DNA of 64,000 nt, taken from Porticoccaceae bacterium (GTDB lineage Bacteria > Pseudomonadota > Gammaproteobacteria > Pseudomonadales > Porticoccaceae). Each line of letters begins with the position of its first letter. Within the stretch, counting starts at the first letter, position 1. The DNA lies in contig CACEBC010000007.1 of assembly GCA_902557735.1 (NCBI GenBank), positions 1 to 64,000 of the forward strand. The letters run 5' to 3'. Below are positions 8,019 through 16,990 of the stretch, piece by piece. The position numbers were made by a program, and so were the translations under genes. The notes under the pieces were generated by a model. The model searched no databases, was not told where the DNA came from, and saw only the letters and a list, made by a program, of their open reading frames with translations.

Positions 8019-8870
8019 TTAATCAACCAACTGTTTTGCTACGGCCACTGCGGCATCAATCGTGCGCGGGCCAAAGCCTAACATCTCCATGCCATCCATT
8101 GTAAGGATGTTGTTATTTTTGGCAGCCTTGGTCAATCGCAAGTAGGGATGATTCTTGAACTCTTTTAAAGTTCCGTAGTTCGTGAGGCCACGTTGTGTGA
8201 TAACTATCATATCCGGATCAGCTGAAATTATGGCCTCTGGCCCCACTGGTTTCCATCCTTCAAACTTAACACTATTGACACCACCAAACATACTGATGAA
8301 TCCATCGGCTGATACGCCTTGTCCACCCACAATGGGAGAACCACTGCGCATGCTTAGCACAAACAATACCCTGGGCGGTGGTCCAGCTCGTTTTGCGATT
8401 AATTTGCCCAGCAGGTTTATCTCAACCAAAAGCTTTTCCTGAACGATATCACGAGCCATCGTCTCACGACCGATAATCCTCGCCACGCAAAGGAACTTAT
8501 CAATGATGCCCTCACTGGTATGCACCTCTTCAACCACAAAATGCTCAATCCCAGAATTTTTGAGTTGTGCCAATGTCTCAGGTGGTCCCATATCATGCTC
8601 ACCAATTATGACTGTTGGAGTTAAAGATAGCACTCCCTCCGCTGAGACATTTCTTACGTATCCGATGGAGGGCATGTCCTTTGCTACAGCAGGATAATTC
8701 GAGGTGGTATCCACGGCAACGATATTTTTCTCCATCTCGAGCATGAAAAGAATTTCAGTAATTGAACCACCTGCTACGGTTATGCGAGAGGCGTCAATTG
8801 CTGTTTCGCAAGCAATCACGGCTGGCGACAGCGCAAAGAAACTGAAAATCTTAATTAGGTTCTTGATCAA
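8019..8870 (-). CDS. hmuT: Haem-binding protein HmuT (class III substrate-binding protein)
   Basis: This 283-residue exported protein captures haem in the periplasm and delivers it to HmuUV. An N-terminal signal (residues 1-20) ends VIAC, which also fits a lipobox, so it may be lipid-anchored rather than free; most Gram-negative HmuT proteins are soluble. Family motifs are RITVAGGSITEILFML, VAVDTTSNYP, PSIGYVRNVSAEGVLSLTP and near the end MEMLGFGPRTIDAA. The Tyr in IGYVR is a plausible haem ligand as in other HmuT/ShuT proteins. It is the first gene of hmuTUV-hugZ, reading away from the shared Fur-controlled promoter region. Confidence 0.9.
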   Translation of the reverse strand: MIKNLIKIFSFFALSPAVIACETAIDASRITVAGGSITEILFMLEMEKNIVAVDTTSNYPAVAKDMPSIGYVRNVSAEGVLSLTPTVIIGEHDMGPPETLAQLKNSGIEHFVVEEVHTSEGIIDKFLCVARIIGRETMARDIVQEKLLVEINLLGKLIAKRAGPPPRVLFVLSMRSGSPIVGGQGVSADGFISMFGGVNSVKFEGWKPVGPEAIISADPDMIVITQRGLTNYGTLKEFKNHPYLRLTKAAKNNNILTMDGMEMLGFGPRTIDAAVAVAKQLVD

Positions 8871-8910
8871 TTCGATTTATATCCTCTATGTCAAAAAATC
8901 ATTGCGAATA

Positions 8911-8934
8911 CGAACGATAATGATTATCATTCGC
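8911..8934. promoter_or_regulatory. Fur box between hmuT and the TonB haem receptor
   Basis: GATAATGATTATCATTCGC (8916-8934) matches 16 of 19 positions of the Fur consensus and contains two overlapping dyads, GATAATGATTATC and AATGATTATCATT. It lies 46 bases from the hmuT start and 50 bases from the receptor start, so one site can control both divergent transcripts. The receptor has a ribosome site AGGAG at 8973-8977. Confidence 0.85.
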
Positions 8935-8983
8935 TTTGTAATACGGTACAGATTATATTCACTAGTTTCTCTAGGAGCAAAAA

Positions 8984-11245
8984 ATGAATCGCACTGCCCT
9001 GTCGAATGAACATAAAATCTTTCAGTTTTTTCATGTCTTACCCGCTGCAATCGTAATTGCTCTGATTCTCGGATTATCAAATTCAGCTCGCGCTAACAGC
9101 AATGATGTCGGCGACAACGCAAATCAGATTCAAGAGATAGTGGTAATTTCGTCACGCGTTCCCGTCCCAATGAACGAAGTGATTGGCTCTGTCGGCGTAA
9201 TCGATCGTTCAGATATCGATTCTCGGATGGTCAGTGACATGGCTCAATTATTCGCAACGCAGGTCGGAGTTTCCGTTGACCAGCGACAAGCGTATAGCAG
9301 AATGTACAATGATGGGATAATGATCCGAGCTCTCGGTGGAAAAAGAGTCAATGTTCTAATCGATGGCGTTCGTGTCGGTGATGCTTACACTGGCTATGGT
9401 CGTGACCTTGTGGACCCCGAATTACTGAAACGGGTGGAGATTCTGAAAGGACCTAGCTCCGCCTTGTATGGCTCTGATGGATTGGCTGGCGTAGTTTCAT
9501 ACATTACAAAAGATCCTGAGGATTTCGCTGCTAATGGGCAACTCTATACCTCAATAAAAACAAGTTTTGACTCGAGCTCGGACCGAGTGAAAACCGGAGT
9601 GACACTAGCATCAAGCCAAGACAAATTAGGATGGATACTCCAAGCTACAAGGCATGATATGGAACAATCAAAGTTGCATGACGACGCAGCCTTGGCTCCT
9701 AATCCAATGGAGGGCGATAAAACCAGCGTATTGGCTAAGTTAATGTATGATCTGAACGACACGTCAACCCTATCCTTAACCATCGATATGGAGCGCTCTG
9801 AGTCGGACTGGTACCTGCCTACAGATATCGGAATGAGTTTTTTTCCATCGCCCATAACAAACACTTCGGAGTCACTTGGCACAGATAATACGGATCGCGA
9901 GAGGTATTCCATCACTTATGAGTTCTCCGGAGAGACAGCGTTCTTTGATTATGCCAATGTCAGCGCTTTTCATCAGTCGACAGATCAACAACAGAAGACA
10001 GATAAAGTGAAACAGATCTTCGGTTTTGGACCAATGGCTGGGCCCACACAATTCCAGACGGAAGCAAGTAATTTTGAGTTCAATCAATCGGTTGAAGGCA
10101 TGTCTATTCAATTCGGCAAGGATTTACTTCTGAGTTCAGGCATAAAACATCAAATGGTTTATGGCCTAGAATATGAAAAGATTGAATTTGAACGACCGAG
10201 GTACAAAACGTCTATCGATGTGATCACCGGTTCAACTTCGAGTATATTCGGGGGCGACATCTACCCAAACAAGACATTTCCCGATACCACTACCGAGCGA
10301 TCAGCTGCATACTTTAGTGATCGAATAGAAATAAACGATCATATGTCTCTTGTGTTGGGCTTGAGATATGATCAATATGACCTGAAACCAAAACCAGATC
10401 CATTGTTCAATGTCTTGAACGTAGCGCGCAATGAATTAGCCTTCATTGACGATAGTGCATTTTCAGGAAAATTTGGCATTCTTTATGATCTGACTGATAA
10501 TCTTGCAATATTCGCTCAGTATGCTGAGGGATTTAGAAGCCCTGATTACGAGAGCGCTAACTTATCTTTTGTAAACTTTGCGTATTACTACAGTGTAGCG
10601 CCAAACCCAAACCTAGAATCCGAGGAAAGCTCTGGCTTTGAAATTGGGCTGAGGGGAGGGACTGAAGATATCAACTGGTCAATGGCTTTCTACGATACAG
10701 ACTATGAAAAGTTTATCGAAACCGATTTAACTGGGTTAACGTCGCGAGGACTTGCTATCTATCAATACGTCAACCTTGATGAAGTTTCTATTAGAGGTTT
10801 CGAAGTGGAAATGAAGCAATCATTTTCTTCGAATCTGTCGACAACCATCGGGATAAACCGAAATTACGGGGAGAAAAACGGGGAAAAACTGACAAGCATA
10901 CCGCCGACAGAGATTTTACTTGCGCTTGATTGGCAGCCACTCGACGACAGATTATCTATTCGTGCATTAGCCTCGATGATTGACGATGGGCCCGGAAACA
11001 AATCAAACTGCGGGAGATCGGGAAGAGGCGCTTGCCTGGAAGTTGCTGGCTATACCACTCTTGATATTTATGCAGACTACATGATCACCAGAAATCTGTC
11101 AGCCAAAGTCGGCGTGGAGAATATAACCGATAGGAAGTATTGGGATTGGATCAGTGTGGACGGAAAGTCGGCTGATGACCCAGCAATCGATCTCTTTTTA
11201 GCGTCAGGTCGTGAGTTCAAAGCTGAATTACAGTATGAGTTTTAG
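8984..11245 (+). CDS. TonB-dependent haem/haemoglobin receptor
   Basis: This is a 753-residue outer-membrane receptor. A signal peptide (about residues 1-37, ending SARA) is followed by the TonB box QEIVVISSR, then a plug domain (VGVIDRSDID, RALGGKRVNVLIDGVRV, VEILKGPSSALYGSDGLAGVV) and a 22-strand type barrel ending in LQYEF with the terminal Phe. The haem-receptor signatures are present in variant form: EGFRSPDYES for the FRAP box and PNPNLESEESSGFEIG for the NPNL box. I see no His between the two boxes, where several haem receptors place a ligand. It is divergent from hmuTUV across a Fur box. The closest family is the TonB haemoglobin/transferrin/lactoferrin group; the exact ligand is not readable. 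Confidence 0.9.
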   Translation: MNRTALSNEHKIFQFFHVLPAAIVIALILGLSNSARANSNDVGDNANQIQEIVVISSRVPVPMNEVIGSVGVIDRSDIDSRMVSDMAQLFATQVGVSVDQRQAYSRMYNDGIMIRALGGKRVNVLIDGVRVGDAYTGYGRDLVDPELLKRVEILKGPSSALYGSDGLAGVVSYITKDPEDFAANGQLYTSIKTSFDSSSDRVKTGVTLASSQDKLGWILQATRHDMEQSKLHDDAALAPNPMEGDKTSVLAKLMYDLNDTSTLSLTIDMERSESDWYLPTDIGMSFFPSPITNTSESLGTDNTDRERYSITYEFSGETAFFDYANVSAFHQSTDQQQKTDKVKQIFGFGPMAGPTQFQTEASNFEFNQSVEGMSIQFGKDLLLSSGIKHQMVYGLEYEKIEFERPRYKTSIDVITGSTSSIFGGDIYPNKTFPDTTTERSAAYFSDRIEINDHMSLVLGLRYDQYDLKPKPDPLFNVLNVARNELAFIDDSAFSGKFGILYDLTDNLAIFAQYAEGFRSPDYESANLSFVNFAYYYSVAPNPNLESEESSGFEIGLRGGTEDINWSMAFYDTDYEKFIETDLTGLTSRGLAIYQYVNLDEVSIRGFEVEMKQSFSSNLSTTIGINRNYGEKNGEKLTSIPPTEILLALDWQPLDDRLSIRALASMIDDGPGNKSNCGRSGRGACLEVAGYTTLDIYADYMITRNLSAKVGVENITDRKYWDWISVDGKSADDPAIDLFLASGREFKAELQYEF

Positions 11246-11298
11246 AGGAAAATAGAGGATTTGGTTCCTCAGACCGACATTGCTCTCTCCTTTTGCGA

Positions 11299-11347
11299 TC
11301 GACGCAATAACACCATTTAATGCATTTTCTGGTTGTTGTTGCGTCGA
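11299..11347. repeat. Long imperfect inverted repeat after the receptor gene
   Basis: Left arm TCGACGCAATAACACCA (11299-11315) pairs with right arm 11330-11347 over about 17 positions with one mismatch and one extra base. The 14-base loop contains ATGCAT. It lies 54 bases after the receptor stop. No T-tract follows either arm, so it is not a standard intrinsic terminator. It may be a 3' mRNA structure or a binding site. Confidence 0.5.
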
Positions 11348-11485
11348 CTCGTAATCTTGATCAATATTGTCAATTTATTTCCTGCCACCGTTCTTTCAAC
11401 TAAATTGTGACCCAAGATAAACTCAAAACGATCAATCCCCTTTTTGAGCTCAGTTGTGATAAATTTGGGGCATGGAGAGAGAGTA

Positions 11486-12271
11486 ATGGGTCAGTTTGAG
11501 ATTGAGACATCGGTCAACAAAATCAGCGACAGGGTTTGGAGAGGGCACCTGCACCGGGGTTGGCGTATCGGGCGTGTTCCTAATGGTGGTTACGTTATGG
11601 CAATCGGAGCCAGAGCGCTCAGCGAGGCGCTCCTCCACCCCCATCCCCAAGTTATAAGCGCTTTCTATCTATCGCCCACCGTCCTAGGCCCGATCGACTG
11701 TCATATCGAGATACTTCGCTCGAGCAAGCGCACCACCCATGCCGTCGTCAAAATGTTTCAAGAAGACGAAATCAAAGTTCAAATCACGGCGGCGTATGTT
11801 GATATCAATAATATGATCGGGCCGAGTTGGACCGACCTATCACCAATTGAAATACCAGCCTGGGATGAGTGTCAAGACGCCGGCAATCACCAACTGGAGT
11901 TCCGACAACGCGTCGATATCCGACTAACCTCTAGCGGGCAGATTTTCTCAGGTGGCGATCCAACCGGACATGCCAAATTCGAAGGTTGGTTAGCTCATAG
12001 TGATGGTGCTGATCCAGACATTTTATCCCTTGTAATGTTCGCAGATGCGCTACCACCACCGCCATTTAATGTTTTTGGGCTTGCCGGATGGGTCCCCACA
12101 GTTGAGTTAACCGTGCAGGTTCGAGGCACCCCATGCCCTGGACCTATCAGAAGCACTCTGGCTACTCATGCCATTACCAATGGCGTACTAGAGGAAGATG
12201 GCTACTATTGGGACTCTGGGGGCAAACTAGTTGCAGTCAGTCGTCAAACGGCGCGGGTTCGCGTGAAGTGA
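11486..12271 (+). CDS. Thioesterase-superfamily protein (acyl-CoA thioesterase, TesB-like double hotdog)
   Basis: This is a 261-residue protein. The N-terminal half has hotdog-type motifs: GRVPNGGYVMAIGARALSE and HPQVISAFYLSPTVLGPIDCHIEILRSSKRT, typical of the acyl-CoA thioesterase group in which two hotdog folds are fused. The second half has FNVFGLAGWVPTVELTVQVRG, matching the second hotdog. It is expected to be cytoplasmic and to hydrolyse an acyl-CoA, with the chain type unknown. I chose ATG 11486 because GGAGAGAG precedes it at the right distance; the frame extends to 11444 without such support. The SDR gene follows 94 bases downstream on the same strand and may be co-transcribed. Confidence 0.75.
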   Translation: MGQFEIETSVNKISDRVWRGHLHRGWRIGRVPNGGYVMAIGARALSEALLHPHPQVISAFYLSPTVLGPIDCHIEILRSSKRTTHAVVKMFQEDEIKVQITAAYVDINNMIGPSWTDLSPIEIPAWDECQDAGNHQLEFRQRVDIRLTSSGQIFSGGDPTGHAKFEGWLAHSDGADPDILSLVMFADALPPPPFNVFGLAGWVPTVELTVQVRGTPCPGPIRSTLATHAITNGVLEEDGYYWDSGGKLVAVSRQTARVRVK

Positions 12272-12351
12272 AACTACTAAACCTCACTTTCTCAACTCGA
12301 GTACTCGCACACAAGTTAATCCATTTCATCCGCTACAAACGCGAATTTTTA

Positions 12352-12357
12352 AAGGAG
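12352..12357 (+). promoter_or_regulatory. Strong Shine-Dalgarno that defines a CTG start
   Basis: AAGGAG lies 8 bases before CTG at 12366-12368. From the upstream in-frame stop at 12264 no ATG, GTG or TTG occurs in this frame until GTG 12453, which would remove the cofactor-binding motif. The ribosome site therefore points to CTG initiation. Confidence 0.6.
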
Positions 12358-12365
12358 AATCGAGC

Positions 12366-13037
12366 CTGAGAGGACAAAATGTTGCTGTCATAGGCTCTAA
12401 TCGAGGCATTGGCCTTGAGCTGGCACGCCACTTAACTAAAGGCGGCAAACGTGTGTTTGCCTTTTGTCGAGAAGCATCACTTGCTTTAAGCGCCCTTGAA
12501 CCCGCTGAAATCATCGAAAACTTTAACGTAACCGACCCAGTAGCCATGCTCTCCGCGATCAAACGACTTGGAAACAATCGCATGGACTGGTTAATCCATG
12601 TCTCAGGAATACTCAGGAACGAAAATCTTGAGCAACTAACACAGCGGTCACTCGTTCGGCAGTTGTCCGTCAACGCTGTTGGACCAATGCTTACCGTGCA
12701 AACATTTTTACCCTACCTCGCTCGACCTGCAAAAATCGGTCTCCTAACAAGCCGTCTCGGCTCCATTACTGAAAACTCCACCGGAGGTTACTACGGGTAT
12801 CGGATGTCCAAGTCAGCGCTAAACATAGCGGGAAAGAGTCTCAGCAAAGATCTGCATAGAAAAGGGATCGCGGTATTTTTATTACATCCAGGATATGTAC
12901 GAACCGAAATGACAGGCTTCAGTGGAGATATTAATGCTTCCGAATCTGCCAAGGGACTGATCAAAATAATGAATGAGAAAACGCTCCAGGAAACAGGTAC
13001 ATTTTGGCACGTGACAGGCAGGAAAATACCATGGTAA
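12366..13037 (+). CDS. Short-chain dehydrogenase/reductase with probable CTG start
   Basis: The 223-residue product has the Rossmann nucleotide motif GSNRGIG at residues 10-16, HVSG where many SDRs have NAG, a catalytic YRMSK (YxxxK), Ser in GLLTSRLGS, and HPGYVRTEM after the active site. This fits the small C-factor/CsgA-like SDR group. The substrate is not readable. Starting at the first conventional start (GTG 12453) would delete the Rossmann motif, so I set the start at CTG 12366, supported by AAGGAG 8 bases upstream. The alternative is a mutated start codon in a gene that is no longer well translated. It lies downstream of the thioesterase gene on the same strand. Confidence 0.75.
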   Translation: MRGQNVAVIGSNRGIGLELARHLTKGGKRVFAFCREASLALSALEPAEIIENFNVTDPVAMLSAIKRLGNNRMDWLIHVSGILRNENLEQLTQRSLVRQLSVNAVGPMLTVQTFLPYLARPAKIGLLTSRLGSITENSTGGYYGYRMSKSALNIAGKSLSKDLHRKGIAVFLLHPGYVRTEMTGFSGDINASESAKGLIKIMNEKTLQETGTFWHVTGRKIPW

Positions 13038-13387
13038 AAAAATAGAGTTCTCCAAAATTTAATAAATCTATAGAAAATTTTTTTAAATTTCAGTGAGGGC
13101 AAACACATCATTTCAATCTTTGCCCCCTCTACCATTATGGGTGGTTTAGCAATCTCCTCTTGCTTGTCTCACCTATCAATCCCGGCGTTCTATGCAATTG
13201 CCCATGGGAAACTTAAGCCTGCCTAACTTATAGGCAGTCAATTGAATCGATCATTTTGATCATAGAGAGAAACTCTTCTTCAATTTGAGTTCTCAAAGAC
13301 CTATAAAATTGCCTCGAAAACGATAGAATATCTCACATGGTTGAAATCTTTCGATAGTCATCACCGAAGGCTCAAGGAGCCATTCGA
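13038..13387. other. Gene-free region before the MMPL exporter operon
   Basis: About 350 bases hold no credible gene. The first part is AT-rich. Small dyads are present: TGCCTA-ACTTA-TAGGCA at 13220-13236 and GATCA-TTT-TGATC around 13250-13262. They may mark the promoter and operator of the exporter operon, but I cannot place a -35/-10 pair with confidence. Confidence 0.4.
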
Positions 13388-16084
13388 ATGGAACAATTCC
13401 TGCGAAGTTTAAGTGAACTTTTTTCACGTTTACCCCACGTGATGATCAAGTCAAAAATACCCCTCCTTTTGTTTTTCTCTCTAGCGTCGATAAAAATGGT
13501 TGAGCTCATATATTCAGAGACAATTTTTGACTTGTCTTCAGAAGCTTTTATGGAAGAAAAGAGCCCAGCACATCGGGGGCTCGAGGAGTTTAGACGTCAA
13601 TTTGGAAGCGATCGCTCTATTTTCATTATTTATAAACCAACAGATGGAAATTTATTCTCACAAAAATCCCTCCACGCAATTCAGGAACTCACTCAAGAAC
13701 TGGAAAATTGGCAAGATCTCGATCCAACTGAGTATCCAGAAGTAGATCTGCAAGAACTTGGCCATATTAGAAAGGTGATTTCCTTAACAAACGTCCGCTC
13801 CTTAAAAAGTAGAGATGACACACTACTATCCGAGCGCATTGTTCCGCGCTCGCTTCCGAGCTCCGAAGAAGCACTTGCGGAAATTAAACGCCGAGCTTTG
13901 AAAGAAGATGATTATGCGTCAGTTCTTTATTCCCAGGACGGAACCTTTGGTGGCATTGTCATAGATACCGATTTCGGTTTAGTTCTCGAGGAGGGTTACC
14001 TCTCGGCTATTGATGCGCCATCCGCCATACTAGATGAAGGTTTCAGCAGTTTCGATATCTCTTTTGATGAGGGAGCAATAGTACAAAAACGAGAGTTTGA
14101 GGACCTTGACCCTAGAGAATATCTGTCGTTTCAGTCCACATTGGAGGCGATATGTGACCAATACAGTCATCTATTTGAATTTTATGCGGTGGGGGAACCG
14201 CCCCTCATGGTTGAGCTCTGGCGCGTGCTGGAGCAGCTTGAAAAACTAGGCTACTTAATGGTATTTATTTTCGCCACTCTTCTATGGGGGCTCTTTCAGT
14301 CTGCATCGGCCCTAGTTTGGTCACTAATGACCATTGCGCTCAGCATCGTATGGTGCTGGGGCATTTCGGTATTCTTGGGCGCGGAAATAACATCAATGAT
14401 AGGACTCACCGTGCTGTTAATATTTGCAGTGGGCATCGCCGACTGCGTCCATGTCATGAGCGCCTACTTTTCGCTAAGGCAAGAGGGGTTTGAACATTCT
14501 GCAGCTCTCGCCACTACTTATGAGAGGGTTGGTCTTCCCATTCTGCTCACCACTTTGACCACCGCAATAGGTGTTTTGGTTCTTGCAACTTCCAAACTTG
14601 AGCCCATCCGAGAATTCGCATTTATGTCTGCTCTTGGCGTAGTGCTTGCCTTCCTGTTCACGATAACTCTTTTGCCGGTGTTTTTAGATATATGGCATCC
14701 TAAGAAATCCAAGGACGCACGAGGGCTTACAAATAGATTGGACCGGTTGTGGCAAAAGCAGGCAGTAGTTTCTAAAGTGTTAGTGGTAGCATTTGCGATC
14801 TCCGCGCTTTTTGTTGCATCCGGTTGGCAAATTGGTCTATACCTGAGTTCTATAGGGATATTGGTTTATTGGGTCGTCAATTACTCGGAACAAATTTTCT
14901 GCAGTGTCCTCTCAACCGTTTACCGTTTTCCGACGCAAATTATCATTTTTTTTGCCTTGATCTTGGGCATATGCCTTTTTGGGTCAACGAAAGTTTTCAT
15001 AGATACTAATCTCACCGCAATGTTTAGGGAGGGACACCCACTGACCAAAGCGATTGAGGTCGTTGATGAGAACATGGCGGGATCGCAAACCATGAAAGTA
15101 ATGATCGACACAGGCAAAACCGACGGGCTTCTAGATTCCAATACGCTCTTTGCAATAGAGGCGCTACAAAGCAGTCTTGAAAACAATTATCCAGAAACAA
15201 TTCTGCGAACCCATTCTGTCGTGAATGTCGTTAAAAAGACTTACCAAGTAATGAATAACAATGACCCAAACTTCTATGAAATACCTAAATCAAACCAGCT
15301 GATATCACAACTTCTGATCCTCTTCAGTGCCGCAGATCCGAGTGACCGCCGGAGTCTTGTATCTGATGATTTTAGCCGTGCTCAAATTAGCATAAATCTC
15401 CGCAATATGGGCTCCTATGACTACAAACAAATGTTTTCTGAGGTTGAGATAGACATCGAGGAGAAGTTTCATCATCTCGAGTCCGTCTATCCAAAAATAG
15501 AGGTCGTGCTTACGGGGACAGTGGCCACCTTAATGGTGGTTGGCGACGAAATTGCGCGGTCACAATACCATGGATTCGCACTCGCGTTAGTGATAATAAG
15601 CTTAATTATGGTTGTCACATTAGGATCGATCAGTGGCGGTCTAATGGGAATGGTTCCAAATGCACTTCCAGCCCTGCTGGCTATGGGCTTGATGGGTTTA
15701 TTCGCTGTCCCATTGGACACCGACACTTTGTTGATCGCGCCGGTAATTCTCGGCATCGCGGTTGATGATACCATTCACTTCATTACCCATTACCGAATGC
15801 AGTTGAGCAAGTCTAGAAATATTTCTGCGGCACTAGAAAGCGCCTTGCGAGAAGTCGGCAAAGCTGTAATATTCACAACAATGATTATTGGATTTGGTTT
15901 TGCAATTCTCAGTTTCTCAGATTATCTCGGCTTTGCTAAAGTAGGTCTTTTCGGTGCACTTTCAATATTTGCAGCATTGCTATGTGACCTGTTTCTAATA
16001 CCGGCGATGATCATAATATTCAAACCTACATTCCACATAAAACATGTAGACAAGAACATTAACTATCAAGCTTCAGGCATATAA
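13388..16084 (+). CDS. RND-superfamily exporter, MMPL type
   Basis: This is an 898-residue inner-membrane protein with two matching halves: a helix, a large periplasmic loop (about residues 45-275), then a five-helix bundle, repeated once. Each half has the sterol-sensing-like core: IGLTVLLIFAVGIADCVHVM (~338-357) and LLIAPVILGIAVDDTIHFI (~780-798), with Asp residues suited to proton relay. This is the MMPL/HpnN-like predicted-exporter class, which handles lipids or lipid-like molecules, and differs from AcrB-type pumps in size and motifs. LolA-like and outer-membrane barrel genes follow closely, so I infer a three-part lipid or hydrophobe transfer route across the envelope. Confidence 0.88.
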   Translation: MEQFLRSLSELFSRLPHVMIKSKIPLLLFFSLASIKMVELIYSETIFDLSSEAFMEEKSPAHRGLEEFRRQFGSDRSIFIIYKPTDGNLFSQKSLHAIQELTQELENWQDLDPTEYPEVDLQELGHIRKVISLTNVRSLKSRDDTLLSERIVPRSLPSSEEALAEIKRRALKEDDYASVLYSQDGTFGGIVIDTDFGLVLEEGYLSAIDAPSAILDEGFSSFDISFDEGAIVQKREFEDLDPREYLSFQSTLEAICDQYSHLFEFYAVGEPPLMVELWRVLEQLEKLGYLMVFIFATLLWGLFQSASALVWSLMTIALSIVWCWGISVFLGAEITSMIGLTVLLIFAVGIADCVHVMSAYFSLRQEGFEHSAALATTYERVGLPILLTTLTTAIGVLVLATSKLEPIREFAFMSALGVVLAFLFTITLLPVFLDIWHPKKSKDARGLTNRLDRLWQKQAVVSKVLVVAFAISALFVASGWQIGLYLSSIGILVYWVVNYSEQIFCSVLSTVYRFPTQIIIFFALILGICLFGSTKVFIDTNLTAMFREGHPLTKAIEVVDENMAGSQTMKVMIDTGKTDGLLDSNTLFAIEALQSSLENNYPETILRTHSVVNVVKKTYQVMNNNDPNFYEIPKSNQLISQLLILFSAADPSDRRSLVSDDFSRAQISINLRNMGSYDYKQMFSEVEIDIEEKFHHLESVYPKIEVVLTGTVATLMVVGDEIARSQYHGFALALVIISLIMVVTLGSISGGLMGMVPNALPALLAMGLMGLFAVPLDTDTLLIAPVILGIAVDDTIHFITHYRMQLSKSRNISAALESALREVGKAVIFTTMIIGFGFAILSFSDYLGFAKVGLFGALSIFAALLCDLFLIPAMIIIFKPTFHIKHVDKNINYQASGI

Positions 16085-16086
16085 AA

Positions 16087-16974
16087 ATGATTGCGGCAAT
16101 TAAAATTCTAACTGCTGTTGTAACCGCTTTCTTAATGTCTATGTCGTTTTCAGAGGAACAAACTGGCCAAGACATTATGAACGCCGTCGAAAGGATGCTC
16201 AGATCGTCCAACGATTCCTCTTTTGCTCAGATAAAGCTATCCAGTTGCAGATTCGGAGTGACTGCTGGCCGAATAACCTGCGCAGAGAAACCTCGCGTCA
16301 AAATCTTGGAGACTGTTACCATGAACTTGGGTGTCGATAACAAAGACACTAAGAGCATTAGCATTACTCGCGAACCGGCCTCGGAGCGGGGAGTAGGCAT
16401 GTTGAACTATACGTATTACCAGACAGATCGCGAAAACCAGACTTGGCTCTATCTATCCGCGCTTGGGCGCGTTAAGCGCATTGCGACTGGTGCCAGCGAT
16501 GACTATGGGGAGCCCGCGTCAATCTTTGGATCCGAGTTTACAACCGAGGATGTTAATTATGGCAACATCGAGGATTACCAGATTAATATATTGTCTCAAA
16601 CGATACAAGATGGACGCAACGCATGGCAACTTGAAGCGATACCTGTCACAAAAAAAGCTAAAAGAAGCCGATATGCCAGAACTGTGTACTTCGTCGACAA
16701 AGAGAGATATGTTTCACTGAGGAGTGAAATGTACGACAAATATGGCAAGCAATTAAAACGTTCAATCTCATCAAGAGTTGAGATGATGAATGGCCATTGG
16801 GTGGCCAGATCAGTCACCATGTTCAACTTGGTATCAAACCGCCTGTCCAATATGGCCATGGTCGACCTCCATGCAGGCCTCAGTGTCAATGAGGATTTTT
16901 TGACCCAGCGTTCGTTGATTGACAGTGCCTACCGGGAGACCGTGCTTAATCAACTCCGCTCGCAAACAAAGTAA
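16087..16974 (+). CDS. Outer-membrane lipoprotein-sorting-like protein (LolA-like fold)
   Basis: This is a 295-residue exported protein starting two bases after the exporter stop. Residues 1-22 form a signal peptide. The mature part has the features of the LolA-like family found next to MMPL exporters: QDIMNAVERML at the start, then MLNYTYYQTDRENQTWLYLSALGRVKRI, SIFGSEFTTEDV and WQLEAIPV...YARTVYFVDKERYVSLR. It is expected in the periplasm as a hydrophobe carrier between the inner-membrane exporter and the outer membrane. The tight spacing makes co-transcription and joint function likely. The cargo is unknown. Confidence 0.82.
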   Translation: MIAAIKILTAVVTAFLMSMSFSEEQTGQDIMNAVERMLRSSNDSSFAQIKLSSCRFGVTAGRITCAEKPRVKILETVTMNLGVDNKDTKSISITREPASERGVGMLNYTYYQTDRENQTWLYLSALGRVKRIATGASDDYGEPASIFGSEFTTEDVNYGNIEDYQINILSQTIQDGRNAWQLEAIPVTKKAKRSRYARTVYFVDKERYVSLRSEMYDKYGKQLKRSISSRVEMMNGHWVARSVTMFNLVSNRLSNMAMVDLHAGLSVNEDFLTQRSLIDSAYRETVLNQLRSQTK

Positions 16975-16990
16975 GGCTCGGACAGTTCTA

